Positions 46,564-56,186 of a stretch of DNA of 64,000 nt are shown here, piece after piece. A program made the position numbers and the translations under genes. This stretch comes from an uncultured Bacteroidota bacterium. Its GTDB lineage: Bacteria > Bacteroidota > Bacteroidia > Flavobacteriales > Flavobacteriaceae. The stretch is taken from NCBI GenBank assembly GCA_902613595.1, contig CACMHY010000006.1, positions 26,758 through 90,757 on the forward strand, read 5' to 3'. The notes below the pieces were generated by a model that was given only the letters and a program-made list of their open reading frames with translations, had not been told where the DNA came from and made no database searches. Each line of letters opens with the position of its first letter. The stretch's first letter is position 1.

Positions 46564-47349
46564 ATGATTACATATCAAAATTTAACTTCGATTCATCCTG
46601 AGGCAAAAATTGGAAGTAATGTAATAATCGAACCATTTACTACAATCTATAAAGATGTCGAAGTTGGCGAAGGCACATGGATTGGACCTAATGTAACCAT
46701 AATGGAAGGTGCAAGAATAGGCAGTTTTTGCAAAATTTTTCCTGGTGCTGTTATAAGTGCAATACCTCAAGATTTGAAATTTAATAATGAATCATCTATA
46801 GTTCAAATTGGAAATTATACTACAATAAGAGAATGTGTCACTATAAATCGTGGAACAGCTGCTCGGGGAATTACAAAGGTTGGATCAAATTGCTTAATAA
46901 TGGCTTACTGCCATATTGCCCACGATTGTTCGATTGGAGATTATTCTATATTATCAAATAATACTACACTTGCCGGTCATGTTAACATTGGCAGAGGATC
47001 TGTATTATCAGGTCTTACTGCCATTCAACAATTCTGCTCCGTTGGTGAATATTCATTTGTTGCTGGAGGTTCAAAGGTTAGAAAAGATATTCCTCCATAC
47101 GTAAAAAGCGGAAAGGATCCACTCGTTTTTCTTGGAATTAATTCTATTGGACTAAAACGAAATAATTTTTCATCAGATCAAATCAAAAATATTGAAATGA
47201 TTTATCGTTTAATTTACAATAGCAATAAAAATACAACTCAAGCCATAGAAGCAATAGAGAAAAATTTTGATGAAAGTTTTGATAAAAATGTAATTATTGC
47301 TTTTATAAAGAAATCTAGGCTAGGAATTTTAAAAAGTACATCTAAATAG
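46564..47349 (+). CDS. lpxA: UDP-N-acetylglucosamine acyltransferase LpxA
   Basis: A 261-residue acyltransferase that starts lipid A synthesis. The hexapeptide beta helix (residues 10-190) includes NRGTAARGITKVGSNCLIMAYCHIAHDC, with the catalytic His in the final part, and GLTAIQQFCSVGEYSFVAGGSKV. The C-terminal helical domain is present. Four bases separate it from the LpxC-FabZ stop. Confidence 0.95.
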   Translation: MITYQNLTSIHPEAKIGSNVIIEPFTTIYKDVEVGEGTWIGPNVTIMEGARIGSFCKIFPGAVISAIPQDLKFNNESSIVQIGNYTTIRECVTINRGTAARGITKVGSNCLIMAYCHIAHDCSIGDYSILSNNTTLAGHVNIGRGSVLSGLTAIQQFCSVGEYSFVAGGSKVRKDIPPYVKSGKDPLVFLGINSIGLKRNNFSSDQIKNIEMIYRLIYNSNKNTTQAIEAIEKNFDESFDKNVIIAFIKKSRLGILKSTSK

Positions 47350-47366
47350 ATTAATTTTACCCATTC

Positions 47367-47936
47367 ATGGCTACCACATCAGATATTAGAAAAGGACTTT
47401 GTATAAGATACAACAATGATATTTACAAAATCATAGATTTTTTGCATGTAAAACCTGGAAAAGGACCTGCCTTTGTGAGAACCAAGCTCAAAAGCGTCAC
47501 TAATGGTAAAGTCTTAGAAAATACTTTTTCTGCAGGACATAAGATTGAAGATATAAGAGTTGAAACACATAAGTATCAGTTTTTGTATAATGATAATGAT
47601 GAATATCACTTTATGAATGTTGATGATTACAACCAAATAAGTTTAAATAAAACTATATTAGATAATGCTGAATTAATGAAGGAGGGAGAAATGGTTTCAA
47701 TATCAATTAATACTGAAGATAACACTCCATTATCTGCAGAAATGCCAGCAAGTGTAATATTAGAGATAAAACATACAGAGCCTGGTTTAAAGGGTAATAC
47801 TGCTACTAATGCTACAAAACCTGCTACATTAGAAACAGGAGCAATTGTAAATGTACCATTGTTTATTAATGAAGGTGATAAAATTAAAGTTGACACTGAA
47901 AAAGGAAATTACATTGAAAGAATTAAGATCAATTAA
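47367..47936 (+). CDS. efp: Translation elongation factor P
   Basis: A 189-residue three-domain EF-P that relieves stalling at polyproline. The tip loop HVKPGKGPAFVRTKLKS carries the lysine/arginine position used for modification (Lys in GKG). OB-fold domains follow (NEGDKIKVDTEKGNYIERI at the end). It follows lpxA after 17 bases within the envelope-lipid cluster; the neighbourhood is typical of the phylum. Confidence 0.96.
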   Translation: MATTSDIRKGLCIRYNNDIYKIIDFLHVKPGKGPAFVRTKLKSVTNGKVLENTFSAGHKIEDIRVETHKYQFLYNDNDEYHFMNVDDYNQISLNKTILDNAELMKEGEMVSISINTEDNTPLSAEMPASVILEIKHTEPGLKGNTATNATKPATLETGAIVNVPLFINEGDKIKVDTEKGNYIERIKIN

Positions 47937-47958
47937 AATGATTTAATAACAACTAAAG

Positions 47959-48834
47959 ATGAGTGTACTCGTAGATAAGAATTCGAAAATTATTGTGCAA
48001 GGTTTTACTGGAAGTGAAGGAACATTTCATTCAACTCAAATGATTGAATATGGTACAAATATAGTGGGTGGTGTAACACCAGGAAAAGGTGGGCAAACAC
48101 ATCTTGATAAACCTGTATTTAATTCAGTTGCAGAAGCTGTAGATAAAATTGGTGCTGATACCTCAATAATTTTTGTTCCACCAGCATTTGCTGCAGATGC
48201 AATTATGGAGGCTGCAGAAGCTGGAATTCAGGTGATTATAGCAATTACAGAGGGAATACCGGTAAACGACATGACTAAAGCATTTCAATATGTTAAATCA
48301 AAAGGATCAACACTGATAGGTCCGAATTGTCCTGGTGTAATAACACCAGGTGAAGCTAAGGTTGGTATTATGCCTGGTTTTGTATTTAAAAGAGGCAAAG
48401 TAGGAATTGTTTCTAAATCGGGTACACTTACATATGAGGCTTCTGATCAAGTGGTCAGTCAGGGTTTAGGAGTTTCCACAGCCATTGGAATAGGAGGTGA
48501 CCCAATAATTGGAACTACTACTAAAGATGCTATTGAATTGTTTATGAATGATGAAGAAACAGACTGTATTGTTATGATAGGTGAAATAGGAGGTCAACTT
48601 GAAGCTGATGCTGCTAATTGGATTAAATCCTCTGGAAATAAAAAACCAGTAGTAGGTTTTATAGCTGGCGAAACTGCTCCTAAGGGAAGAACAATGGGTC
48701 ACGCAGGGGCTATTGTTGGAGGATCTGATGATACTGCTGAAGCAAAAAAGAGAATTATGCGTGAGTGTGGAATTCATGTTGTTGATTCTCCTGCCCTGAT
48801 AGGCTCAAAAGTTGCTGAAATACTCTCTAAATAA
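47959..48834 (+). CDS. sucD: Succinyl-CoA synthetase alpha subunit
   Basis: A 291-residue subunit of the TCA-cycle ligase that makes ATP or GTP from succinyl-CoA. The CoA-binding start [23 protein letters not shown] and the phosphohistidine motif [11 protein letters not shown] near the C-terminus are intact. The beta subunit sucC is not adjacent, so the complex is encoded in two places. Confidence 0.96.
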   Translation: MSVLVDKNSKIIVQGFTGSEGTFHSTQMIEYGTNIVGGVTPGKGGQTHLDKPVFNSVAEAVDKIGADTSIIFVPPAFAADAIMEAAEAGIQVIIAITEGIPVNDMTKAFQYVKSKGSTLIGPNCPGVITPGEAKVGIMPGFVFKRGKVGIVSKSGTLTYEASDQVVSQGLGVSTAIGIGGDPIIGTTTKDAIELFMNDEETDCIVMIGEIGGQLEADAANWIKSSGNKKPVVGFIAGETAPKGRTMGHAGAIVGGSDDTAEAKKRIMRECGIHVVDSPALIGSKVAEILSK

Positions 48835-48839
48835 TTAAA

Positions 48840-49586
48840 ATGAAATTACTAGAAAAAAAAGTTGCAATTATTACAGGGGGAAGTAGAGGTATCGGAAAGG
48901 GTATTGCTGAAATTTTTGTTGAAAATGGATGCTCTGTGGCTATTACATACAACTCCAGTAAAGGTGAAGCAGAAAAATTAGTAAACAAATTAGAAAATAA
49001 AGAATGTAAGGTAAAAGCGTATCAAAGTAATGCTGCTGATTTTAATGAAGCTCAAAATTTGATAAATGATGTATTAAATGATTTCGGCAACATTGACATT
49101 TTAGTAAATAATGCAGGAATAACAAAAGACAACCTGCTTATGCGAATGGGTGAAGAAGACTTTGATAAAGTCTTAAATATTAATTTAAAATCGGTATTTA
49201 ATTTGACAAAAGCTATTCAGAGACCATTTTTAAAACAAAGAAAAGGTTCTCTAATACATATGAGCTCCGTTGTTGGAGTTAAAGGAAATGCTGGTCAATC
49301 TAACTATGCAGCTTCAAAAGCAGGTATAATAGGTTTCTCAAAATCAATAGCACTAGAACTTGGATCTAGAAATATTAGATCAAATGTTGTTGCACCCGGT
49401 TTCATAGAAACTGAAATGACAGAAAAACTTCCCGAGGATGTTGTCCAAGGATGGAGAGACGGAATTCCACTAAAAAAAGGTGGAAAACCATACGATGTTG
49501 CAAATGCATGTGTATTTTTGGCATCTGATTTATCAAATTATATTACAGGACAAGTTCTTCATGTAGATGGAGGTATGTTAACTTAA
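48840..49586 (+). CDS. fabG: 3-oxoacyl-ACP reductase FabG
   Basis: A 248-residue SDR with full catalytic residues: TGGSRGIGKGIA, NNAGITKDNLLMRM, SSVVGVKGNAGQSNYAASKAG (Ser, Tyr and Lys). The NLLMRM segment and the VAPGFIETEMT segment are typical of FabG in fatty acid elongation. It lies five bases after sucD in the cluster that also carries FabZ. Confidence 0.92.
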   Translation: MKLLEKKVAIITGGSRGIGKGIAEIFVENGCSVAITYNSSKGEAEKLVNKLENKECKVKAYQSNAADFNEAQNLINDVLNDFGNIDILVNNAGITKDNLLMRMGEEDFDKVLNINLKSVFNLTKAIQRPFLKQRKGSLIHMSSVVGVKGNAGQSNYAASKAGIIGFSKSIALELGSRNIRSNVVAPGFIETEMTEKLPEDVVQGWRDGIPLKKGGKPYDVANACVFLASDLSNYITGQVLHVDGGMLT

Positions 49587-49598
49587 AAAAAAATAATT

Positions 49599-50417
49599 AT
49601 GCAAAAATTACCTAAAATTGGATTACCAGTAATTTTATTGGTTGTCGTCCTACTTATATTTATTTCAAAATCATCAATTAATATTGGTTATGGAGAAGCA
49701 GGTGTTCTTTTTAAGACTTTTGGAGGAGGAGTTGTTACTGATCAAGCACCACTTGGTGAGGGATTTCATATAATAGCTCCTTGGAATAAGGTTTTCATTT
49801 ACAATGTGAAACAGCAAGAATTTTTTGAAGGAAACATGCAAGTGCTTTCTTCAAATGGATTAGAAATTTCACTTGACGTTTCTGTTTTGTATCAACCTAA
49901 GTACAGTGAGCTGGGATTGCTCCATAAAACTAAAGGTGAAAACTACGTAAATATTGTTTTAATCCCTCAAATTAGGGCTGTTGCGAGATCTGTTGTTGGT
50001 CGTTACACACCAGAACAGCTTTATTCGACAAAACGAGATGCTATTCAAAATGAAATATTTGAAGAGACTCAAAAAAATGTTGAGTCTCAACATATTCAAT
50101 TAAATGCAGTTCTTGTTAGAGATGTTACCCTTCCAGTTGCCATTAAAGAAGCCATCGAGAGAAAATTACGTCAAGAACAAGAGGCTTTAGAATATGAATT
50201 TAGAATTGAAAAGGCAAAGCAAGAAGCTGAACGTCAAAGAATTGATGCTGAAGGAAAAGCTACAGCTAACAGAATTTTAAGTGCTTCATTAACTCAAAAG
50301 ATTCTCCAAGAAAAAGGAATTGAAGCTACAACAAAGTTGTCAGAATCAGCAAATTCAAAGGTTATCATTATCGGAAGTGGGAAAGATGGTCTACCAATAA
50401 TATTGGGTAATCAATAA
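49599..50417 (+). CDS. Prohibitin/SPFH-family membrane protein
   Basis: A 272-residue protein with one N-terminal membrane helix (residues 8-24), an SPFH domain (about 27-190) with IGYGEAGVLFKTFGG and DVTLPVAIKEAIERKLRQEQE, and a C-terminal coiled coil rich in Lys/Glu/Gln. Prohibitin-like proteins form large rings at the inner membrane and often modulate FtsH. It is the last gene before the histidine operon, 12 bases after fabG. Confidence 0.9.
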   Translation: MQKLPKIGLPVILLVVVLLIFISKSSINIGYGEAGVLFKTFGGGVVTDQAPLGEGFHIIAPWNKVFIYNVKQQEFFEGNMQVLSSNGLEISLDVSVLYQPKYSELGLLHKTKGENYVNIVLIPQIRAVARSVVGRYTPEQLYSTKRDAIQNEIFEETQKNVESQHIQLNAVLVRDVTLPVAIKEAIERKLRQEQEALEYEFRIEKAKQEAERQRIDAEGKATANRILSASLTQKILQEKGIEATTKLSESANSKVIIIGSGKDGLPIILGNQ

Positions 50418-50444
50418 ATATATTCTAATTTTAAAAAAAATAAA

Positions 50445-50452
50445 TATATTTG
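50445..50452 (+). promoter_or_regulatory. -7 promoter element of the histidine operon
   Basis: TATATTTG matches TAnnTTTG exactly and equals the SRP RNA element. Applying the same five-base offset, transcription would start near 50457, three bases before the leader-peptide ATG. The -33 position shows TTC (50423-50425, 19-base spacer) rather than TTG, so the promoter may be moderate in strength. Confidence 0.5.
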
Positions 50453-50459
50453 CTTTTTA

Positions 50460-50516
50460 ATGAAAACATTGTTACATCATATACACCATTTTGAAAACTG
50501 CTCAAACGAGAAGTAG
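50460..50516 (+). CDS. hisL: Histidine operon leader peptide
   Basis: An 18-codon ORF, MKTLLHHIHHFENCSNEK, ending at TAG 50514-50516. Four of five consecutive codons (50475-50489: CAT CAT ATA CAC CAT) encode histidine, a density that is not expected by chance directly upstream of hisG. The peptide has no predicted function of its own; the ribosome's progress over the His codons is the signal. The last residues of the coding region (50501-50508) double as an antiterminator strand. Confidence 0.88.
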   Translation: MKTLLHHIHHFENCSNEK

Positions 50517-50539
50517 ATAAATTGTCTATGAAATAATTT

Positions 50540-50570
50540 AAACCCGTTTGAGAAATCAAACGGGTTTTTT
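50540..50570 (+). terminator. Intrinsic terminator of the his attenuator
   Basis: A perfect 12-bp stem (AAACCCGTTTGA, 50540-50551, with its complement 50556-50567), a GAAA tetraloop (50552-50555) and a run of six T (50565-50570). It is the only strong GC-containing hairpin with a T-run noticed in the window. It ends 12 bases before hisG, so it must be conditionally bypassed. Confidence 0.93.
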
Positions 50571-50582
50571 AATTTAAATATT

Positions 50583-51434
50583 ATGATACGACTTGCTATA
50601 CAAAAATCAGGAAGGCTAAATAAAGGATCTTTGAATTTGTTGTCAGACTGTGGAATTTCAATTGACAAAGGTGAAAATCAATTGAAGGTTTCGGCGCATA
50701 ACTTTCCAATTGAAATTTTCTTTTTACGTAATAGTGATATTCCTCAATATCTTATAGATGGTGTAGTAGATCTAGCCATAGTAGGTGAAAACCTTCTCAA
50801 TGAGAAAGAAGTTGATTTAAAAGTTATTGAAAAACTTGGTTTCTCGTCCTGCCGTACAGCTATTGCCGTCCCTAATAATGTCCAATTCAATGGGATTCAC
50901 GATTTGGATGGAAAGCGTATTGCTACATCTTATCCAAACACAGTAAATTCTTTTTTAAAGAAAAATAAAATTAAGGCTGATTTGCACATCATTAATGGAT
51001 CAGTGGAAATAGCACCTAATATTGGTTTGGCTGACGCAATATGCGATATTGTGTCAACTGGAAGTACACTATTTAAAAATAACCTTAAAGAAGTTATTAA
51101 AATTGGTGACTCACAAGCTGTTCTTGTAAAGGGCAATAAATTAAACAATGAACAACTGAGTTTTATAGAGAAATTTCAATTCAGAGTTCAATCTGTTTTA
51201 AGGGCTAAAAAATCAAAGTACATATTACTTAATGCTCCCAATAATAAAATTAAATCTGTCAGTTCTATACTTCCAGTTTTGAAAAGCCCTACTGTTTTAC
51301 CCTTAGCTCAAGAGGGTTGGAGCTCATTACATTCAGTTATAAATGATGAGGATTTTTGGGAAGTTATCGATCAATTGAAAGAGGCTGGCGCAGAAGACAT
51401 ATTAGTATGTCCAATAGAAAAGATGGTTTTATGA
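50583..51434 (+). CDS. hisG: ATP phosphoribosyltransferase, long form
   Basis: A 283-residue enzyme joining ATP and PRPP in the first step of histidine synthesis. IRLAIQKSGRLNKGSLNLLSDCGI, the phosphate loop DIVSTGSTLFKNNL, and a C-terminal ACT-like domain (about 215-283) mark it as the long HisG type, which is allosterically inhibited by histidine. Enzyme feedback thus complements the transcriptional attenuator. Its end overlaps hisD by four bases. Confidence 0.96.
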   Translation: MIRLAIQKSGRLNKGSLNLLSDCGISIDKGENQLKVSAHNFPIEIFFLRNSDIPQYLIDGVVDLAIVGENLLNEKEVDLKVIEKLGFSSCRTAIAVPNNVQFNGIHDLDGKRIATSYPNTVNSFLKKNKIKADLHIINGSVEIAPNIGLADAICDIVSTGSTLFKNNLKEVIKIGDSQAVLVKGNKLNNEQLSFIEKFQFRVQSVLRAKKSKYILLNAPNNKIKSVSSILPVLKSPTVLPLAQEGWSSLHSVINDEDFWEVIDQLKEAGAEDILVCPIEKMVL

Positions 51435-52726
51435 TGAATCAATTTAATAATCCCTCAAAACCTTCCTGGAAGACCCTCATTCAGAGACCCACTTTTTCTT
51501 TGGATGATCACCAGGTACTAGTTAATGAAGTTTTTGAAAATGTTAAAAATCATGGAGACGAAGCTTTATTAAATTACGCGAAACAATTTGATAAATTCGA
51601 GATTAAAGAATTTGCTGTAAATGATAGTGAAATTTCAAAAGCAATTAGAAATATTCCTAAGAATCTTAAAAATGCAATTCAAAATGCAAAGGATAATATC
51701 TACACTTTTCATAAAGCCCAGAAAACAAATAGGATTAAGGTTGAAACTCAAGAGGGTGTAGTTTGCTGGCAGGAAAAATTGCCAATAGAAAAAATAGGTT
51801 TATATATTCCTGGTGGATCTGCAACTTTATTTTCGACAATATTAATGTTAGCTACTCCCGCAACGATTGCTGGTTGTGAAGAAATCATATTATGCTCTCC
51901 ACCTAACTCGTACGGTAAAATATGTGATGAAGTTCTTTTTACGGCTTCACTTTGTGGAATTGATAAAATTTTTAAAATTGGAGGAATTCAAGCTATTGCT
52001 GCTATGACATTTGGTACTGAAAGTATACCTAAAGTTTATAAAATTTTCGGTCCAGGTAATCAATATGTCACCTCTGCAAAGCAATTTGCAACTCGCTATA
52101 GTGTTTCAATAGATATGCCAGCTGGTCCTAGTGAATTATTGGTTGCCGCTGATGAGACTGCGGATCCTGATTTTGTTGCTTCGGACCTTTTATCTCAAGC
52201 AGAACACGGACCTGATAGTCAGGTAGTTTTGGTAAGTACAAAAAAAGATTTTGTAGAGAAAGTAAATAAATCAATTAGTTATCAAATAGATGAATTACAG
52301 CGAAATGATATAGTGAAAAAAGCTCTTTTAAATTCTAAGGCAATAATATTCGATAATGATAAAAGCGCTGTTGATTTTATTAATGAATATAGTCCTGAAC
52401 ACTACATTATATGTGTTAAGAATGAGGATTACTATATAAAAAATGTAAAAAATGCAGGATCTGTTTTTATTGGTAATTATACACCTGAAAGTGCTGGTGA
52501 TTATGCATCAGGAACTAACCATACATTGCCTACAAATGGTTATTCAAAACAATACAGTGGAGTAAATTTGGATAGCTTTACTAAATCTGTAACATTTCAA
52601 AAAATAAGTAAAAAAGGAATCCAACTTTTGGGCGAAACAATTGAACTAATGGCAAATGCAGAAGGCTTACAGGCACATAAAAATGCTGTTAGTATTAGAT
52701 TAAAAAAATTAGAAAATGAAAAATAA
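51431..52726 (+). CDS. hisD: Histidinol dehydrogenase
   Basis: A 431-residue zinc and NAD enzyme performing the last two oxidations of the pathway. IGLYIPGGSATLFSTILMLA, GGIQAIAAMTFGTESIPKVYKIFGPGN and the catalytic SAGDYASGTNHTLPT segment are conserved. The start is ATG 51431, overlapping the hisG stop in ATGATG; an upstream in-frame ATG at 51356 lies wholly inside hisG and is rejected. Confidence 0.96.
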   Translation: MMNQFNNPSKPSWKTLIQRPTFSLDDHQVLVNEVFENVKNHGDEALLNYAKQFDKFEIKEFAVNDSEISKAIRNIPKNLKNAIQNAKDNIYTFHKAQKTNRIKVETQEGVVCWQEKLPIEKIGLYIPGGSATLFSTILMLATPATIAGCEEIILCSPPNSYGKICDEVLFTASLCGIDKIFKIGGIQAIAAMTFGTESIPKVYKIFGPGNQYVTSAKQFATRYSVSIDMPAGPSELLVAADETADPDFVASDLLSQAEHGPDSQVVLVSTKKDFVEKVNKSISYQIDELQRNDIVKKALLNSKAIIFDNDKSAVDFINEYSPEHYIICVKNEDYYIKNVKNAGSVFIGNYTPESAGDYASGTNHTLPTNGYSKQYSGVNLDSFTKSVTFQKISKKGIQLLGETIELMANAEGLQAHKNAVSIRLKKLENEK

Positions 52727-53765
52727 AATTGATAGGTTTTTTCGTAAAAATCTAATTGATCTGATACCTTATCGATCTGCTAGAGAAGAATATGCAAATC
52801 AGGGTGTAAAAATGATTCTTTTGGACGCAAATGAAAATCCTTTTACATCAAGTTCAAATAGATACCCAGATCCTATGCAAACAAAATTGAAAAATCGTAT
52901 TGCAAATTGGAAAAATATAAATGAAAATCAAATTTATCTCAGCAACGGAAGTGACGAATCAATATCACAATTAATAATGGCTTTTTGTGAACCTGGAATA
53001 GACAATATAATAACTCTTCCTCCAACTTTTGGAATGTATAAAGTTTCAGCTCATGTCCACGGTATTAAGGTTAAAGAAGTACCCTTAGACAGCTCATTTC
53101 AAATTAATGCTCAATTAGTTTTAGAAAAATCTGATAAAAATTCAAAAATTATCTTTATCCCAACACCTAATAACCCTACAGGTAATAGCTTTAATTTAAA
53201 ATCAATAATAAAAATTATTAAAAATTTTAGTGGGCTTGTAGTTATTGATGAAGCCTATGTTGAGTTTTCAAATTCTCCATCTTTTATAGATTCAATAAAA
53301 AAAAACTCAAATCTAATTGTTTGTCAAACCTTTTCTAAAGGGCAAGGTATGGCAGGTATAAGATTAGGGATGACCTTTGCAAATTCCGAACTTATCGCCT
53401 ATATGAATAAAATTAAAGCACCTTATAATTTAAATTCACTTACACAGTCTGCTGCCCTATTAAGATTAGAGGAACAAAATTTGATTAAAAAACAAGCGAA
53501 AATTATACTTAAAGAAAGAAAAAGAATAGAAAAAGCTCTAAGAAAAATTAGTTTTATTATTACTGTGTATAAATCAGATGCGAATTTTCTACTTATTAAG
53601 GTAGACGATAGTAATTTAAGATACCAGCAACTCATTGATAATGGTATTGTTGTTAGAAATTCATCTAAAAATTTGAATTGTGAAAATACATTAAGAATCA
53701 CAGTTGGTCTCAATGAGGAAAATACCAGGTTAATTGATGTTTTGAATAATATTGATAGAAAATGA
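52716..53765 (+). CDS. hisC: Histidinol-phosphate aminotransferase
   Basis: A 349-residue PLP enzyme. The start [48 protein letters not shown] and the PLP lysine in [16 protein letters not shown] are present. It overlaps hisD by 11 bases and hisB by four, indicating tight translational coupling. Confidence 0.95.
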   Translation: MKNKIDRFFRKNLIDLIPYRSAREEYANQGVKMILLDANENPFTSSSNRYPDPMQTKLKNRIANWKNINENQIYLSNGSDESISQLIMAFCEPGIDNIITLPPTFGMYKVSAHVHGIKVKEVPLDSSFQINAQLVLEKSDKNSKIIFIPTPNNPTGNSFNLKSIIKIIKNFSGLVVIDEAYVEFSNSPSFIDSIKKNSNLIVCQTFSKGQGMAGIRLGMTFANSELIAYMNKIKAPYNLNSLTQSAALLRLEEQNLIKKQAKIILKERKRIEKALRKISFIITVYKSDANFLLIKVDDSNLRYQQLIDNGIVVRNSSKNLNCENTLRITVGLNEENTRLIDVLNNIDRK

Positions 53766-54889
53766 AAAAGATTTTATTTATCGACCGTGATGGAACTCTT
53801 GTACTTGAACCTGATGATGAACAAATAGATTCGTTAGAAAAACTTGAATTTTATCCTGAGGTTTTTACTTATCTAGGAAAAATCTCAAAAGAATTAGATT
53901 ATGAGTTAGTTATGGTGACTAATCAAGATGGATTAGGTACGAAAAGTTTTCCGGAGGAATTTTTTTGGCCAGCTCATAATAAACTTTTAAATAGTTTTAA
54001 AAATGAGGGAGTTACATTCTCTGAAATTTTCATTGATAGAAGCTTTCCAAACGATAATGCTTCAACTAGAAAACCTAGAACCGGTATGTTAACCAATTAT
54101 TTGGATAACAGCGAGTATAATTTATCTGAATCTTATGTTATTGGCGACCGAATATCAGACATGGAATTAGCCAAAAATTTGAATTCAAAAGGTATATTAA
54201 TAAACATAGATAACATAAAACTTAAAGAGGAAACAAAAAATGATTTTGACGATGTTATATCTCTAAAAACTAATTCTTGGTCCGAGATTTATTCACATTT
54301 AAAGTTAAAAGACAGGGTGGTAAAAAAGAAAAGGAAAACAAACGAAACTGATATTGTTATGAACCTTAATCTTGATGGAAAAGGTAAAAGCACAATTGAT
54401 ACAGGAATTAGTTTTTTTGATCACATGCTAGATCAACTAGCTCGCCATGGCGGTATAGATTTAGATCTTAAAATTATTGGTGATTTAGATGTTGATGAAC
54501 ATCACACAATTGAAGATGCTGGAATAACTCTAGGGGAGGCTTTTCATGACGCTTTAGGAGAAAAAATTGGCATTGAACGTTATGGCTTTTGCTTGCCAAT
54601 GGATGACTGTCTTGCACAGGTAAGTATAGATTTTGGTGGTCGTAGCTGGCTTGTTTGGAAAGCTGAATTTAAACGTGAAATGATTGGTAAAATGCCTACT
54701 GAAATGTTTATGCATTTTTTTAAGTCATTTTGTGATGGAGCTAAGGCTAATCTAAATATCAAAGCAGAGGGTAAAAATGAACACCATAAAATAGAGGCCA
54801 TCTTTAAAGCCTTTGCAAGAACCATTAAGCAAGCTATAAAACGTGACCCTGAAAAAATGATATTACCTTCTACTAAAGGGAATTTATAA
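53762..54889 (+). CDS. hisB: Bifunctional histidinol-phosphatase / imidazoleglycerol-phosphate dehydratase
   Basis: A 375-residue fusion. Residues 1-165 are a HAD phosphatase (FIDRDGTLV nucleophile, NQDGLG, the Lys in RKPRTGM). Residues 185-375 are the manganese dehydratase with [11 protein letters not shown] and [14 protein letters not shown]. The fused form is shared with enterics and Bacteroidota. Its stop overlaps the hisH start by one base. Confidence 0.96.
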   Translation: MKKILFIDRDGTLVLEPDDEQIDSLEKLEFYPEVFTYLGKISKELDYELVMVTNQDGLGTKSFPEEFFWPAHNKLLNSFKNEGVTFSEIFIDRSFPNDNASTRKPRTGMLTNYLDNSEYNLSESYVIGDRISDMELAKNLNSKGILINIDNIKLKEETKNDFDDVISLKTNSWSEIYSHLKLKDRVVKKKRKTNETDIVMNLNLDGKGKSTIDTGISFFDHMLDQLARHGGIDLDLKIIGDLDVDEHHTIEDAGITLGEAFHDALGEKIGIERYGFCLPMDDCLAQVSIDFGGRSWLVWKAEFKREMIGKMPTEMFMHFFKSFCDGAKANLNIKAEGKNEHHKIEAIFKAFARTIKQAIKRDPEKMILPSTKGNL

Positions 54890-55467
54890 TGGTTGCTATA
54901 ATAGACTATAATGTTGGAAATGTAAAAAGCTTACAATTTGCTCTTGAACGATTAGGAGTAAAAAGTATCTTAACAAACGATTATGGACTCATAAAAAAAT
55001 CAGAAAAAGTAATTTTCCCTGGTCAAGGAGCTGCATCTACTGCAATGGATAAGTTAAAAGAAGTTGGTTTAGATAAATTAATTCCAAATTTAAAACAACC
55101 CGTTTTAGGAATTTGTCTTGGCATGCAATTATTATGTGAAAATACTGAAGAAGGAGATGTTGACGGGCTAGGAATTATAAAATGTAATGTCATCAAATTT
55201 TCTGATAAATTAAAAGTACCACAGATGGGTTGGAATAAAGTTAAAAAACTTAGGACAGGGCTTTTTAATAAGATTAATGAGGGTGATTATATGTACTTAG
55301 TACATTCATACTTTGTTCCCACAATTAATGAAACAATAGGTCAAAGTGAATATGGTTTAACTTATAGTGTTGCTGTTCAGAAAGAAAACTTTTTTGGTGT
55401 TCAATTTCATCCTGAAAAGAGTAGTTCTGCAGGCTCTCAACTATTAAAGAATTTTTTAGAATTATGA
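54889..55467 (+). CDS. hisH: Imidazole glycerol phosphate synthase, glutaminase subunit
   Basis: A 192-residue class I glutamine amidotransferase supplying ammonia to HisF. The catalytic triad is in [10 protein letters not shown] (Cys, about residue 77) and [11 protein letters not shown] (His and Glu). Its start and end overlap both neighbours. It is separated from its partner hisF by hisA and a dinB-like gene. Confidence 0.96.
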   Translation: MVAIIDYNVGNVKSLQFALERLGVKSILTNDYGLIKKSEKVIFPGQGAASTAMDKLKEVGLDKLIPNLKQPVLGICLGMQLLCENTEEGDVDGLGIIKCNVIKFSDKLKVPQMGWNKVKKLRTGLFNKINEGDYMYLVHSYFVPTINETIGQSEYGLTYSVAVQKENFFGVQFHPEKSSSAGSQLLKNFLEL

Positions 55468-56186
55468 GAGTTATACCTGCAATAGACATAATAGATGGAA
55501 AATGTGTACGCCTTACAAATGGTGATTATAGTAAGAAAAAAGTTTATAATGAAAATCCTATTGAAGTCGCTAAAGCTTTCGAAGATCATGGATTTAAGTT
55601 TTTACACCTAGTTGATTTAGATGGTGCAAAATCAAACCATATTGTAAATCATAAAGTTTTAGAAGTAATAGCAACAAAAACAAATCTAAATATAGATTTT
55701 GGTGGGGGTCTAAAATCAAATAAAGATCTTGCTATTGCTTTTGAATGTGGAGCAAAAAAAGTTACAGGAGGTAGTGTAGCTGTTAGAAATTCAACTTTAT
55801 TTTTGGAATGGATAGAGATATATGGGGCTGATAAAATTATATTGGGATCAGATGTAAATGGGGAAAAAATAGCAATAAATGGGTGGCTTGAAACATCTAA
55901 TCAAACAATAAATAAATTCTTATCATTTTACATTGATAATGGGGTTAGAACAACTATATGTACCGATGTTAGCAAGGACGGAATGTTAAAAGGCCCTTCG
56001 ATTAGTCTTTATAAAAAAATTTTAAAACAAAATAGTATAGATCTTATTGCATCTGGAGGTATTTCAAAAATTGATGATATCACTCAACTCAATGAAATAG
56101 GATGTGAGGGCGCAATTATAGGAAAAGCTATTTATGAAAAAAGTATTTCATTAAAAGAACTTGAAAAATATAATTTAAACAATTAA
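55464..56186 (+). CDS. hisA: ProFAR isomerase HisA
   Basis: A 240-residue TIM barrel catalysing the Amadori rearrangement of Pro[33 protein letters not shown], the first phosphate site [10 protein letters not shown], the catalytic Asp in [13 protein letters not shown] and the second phosphate site [10 protein letters not shown] are visible. It overlaps hisH by four bases and the dinB-like gene by one. Confidence 0.96.
   Translation: MRVIPAIDIIDGKCVRLTNGDYSKKKVYNENPIEVAKAFEDHGFKFLHLVDLDGAKSNHIVNHKVLEVIATKTNLNIDFGGGLKSNKDLAIAFECGAKKVTGGSVAVRNSTLFLEWIEIYGADKIILGSDVNGEKIAINGWLETSNQTINKFLSFYIDNGVRTTICTDVSKDGMLKGPSISLYKKILKQNSIDLIASGGISKIDDITQLNEIGCEGAIIGKAIYEKSISLKELEKYNLNN

Larger units (their letters stand above)
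50460..50570 (+). promoter_or_regulatory. Histidine operon transcription attenuator
   Basis: Two mutually exclusive pairings are visible. Antiterminator: CTCAAACG (50501-50508) pairs perfectly with CGTTTGAG (50545-50552). Terminator: 50540-50551 pairs with 50556-50567. Stalling at the His codons would put the ribosome's front edge near 50500, leaving the antiterminator strand free. A ribosome reaching the stop codon would cover 50501-50508 and let the terminator form. A small hairpin (50514-50518 with 50524-50528) may act as a pause site. The logic is inferred; the complementarity is read directly. Confidence 0.85.

Noticed and set aside
50416..50452. AT-rich inverted sequences before the his promoter as a terminator of the SPFH gene
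   Set aside because: Stems are made only of A-T pairs and overlap the -7 element; no T-run follows.
51356..51430. Upstream in-frame ATG extension of hisD
   Set aside because: It lies fully inside hisG in another frame; the overlap ATGATG at 51431 is the natural coupled start.
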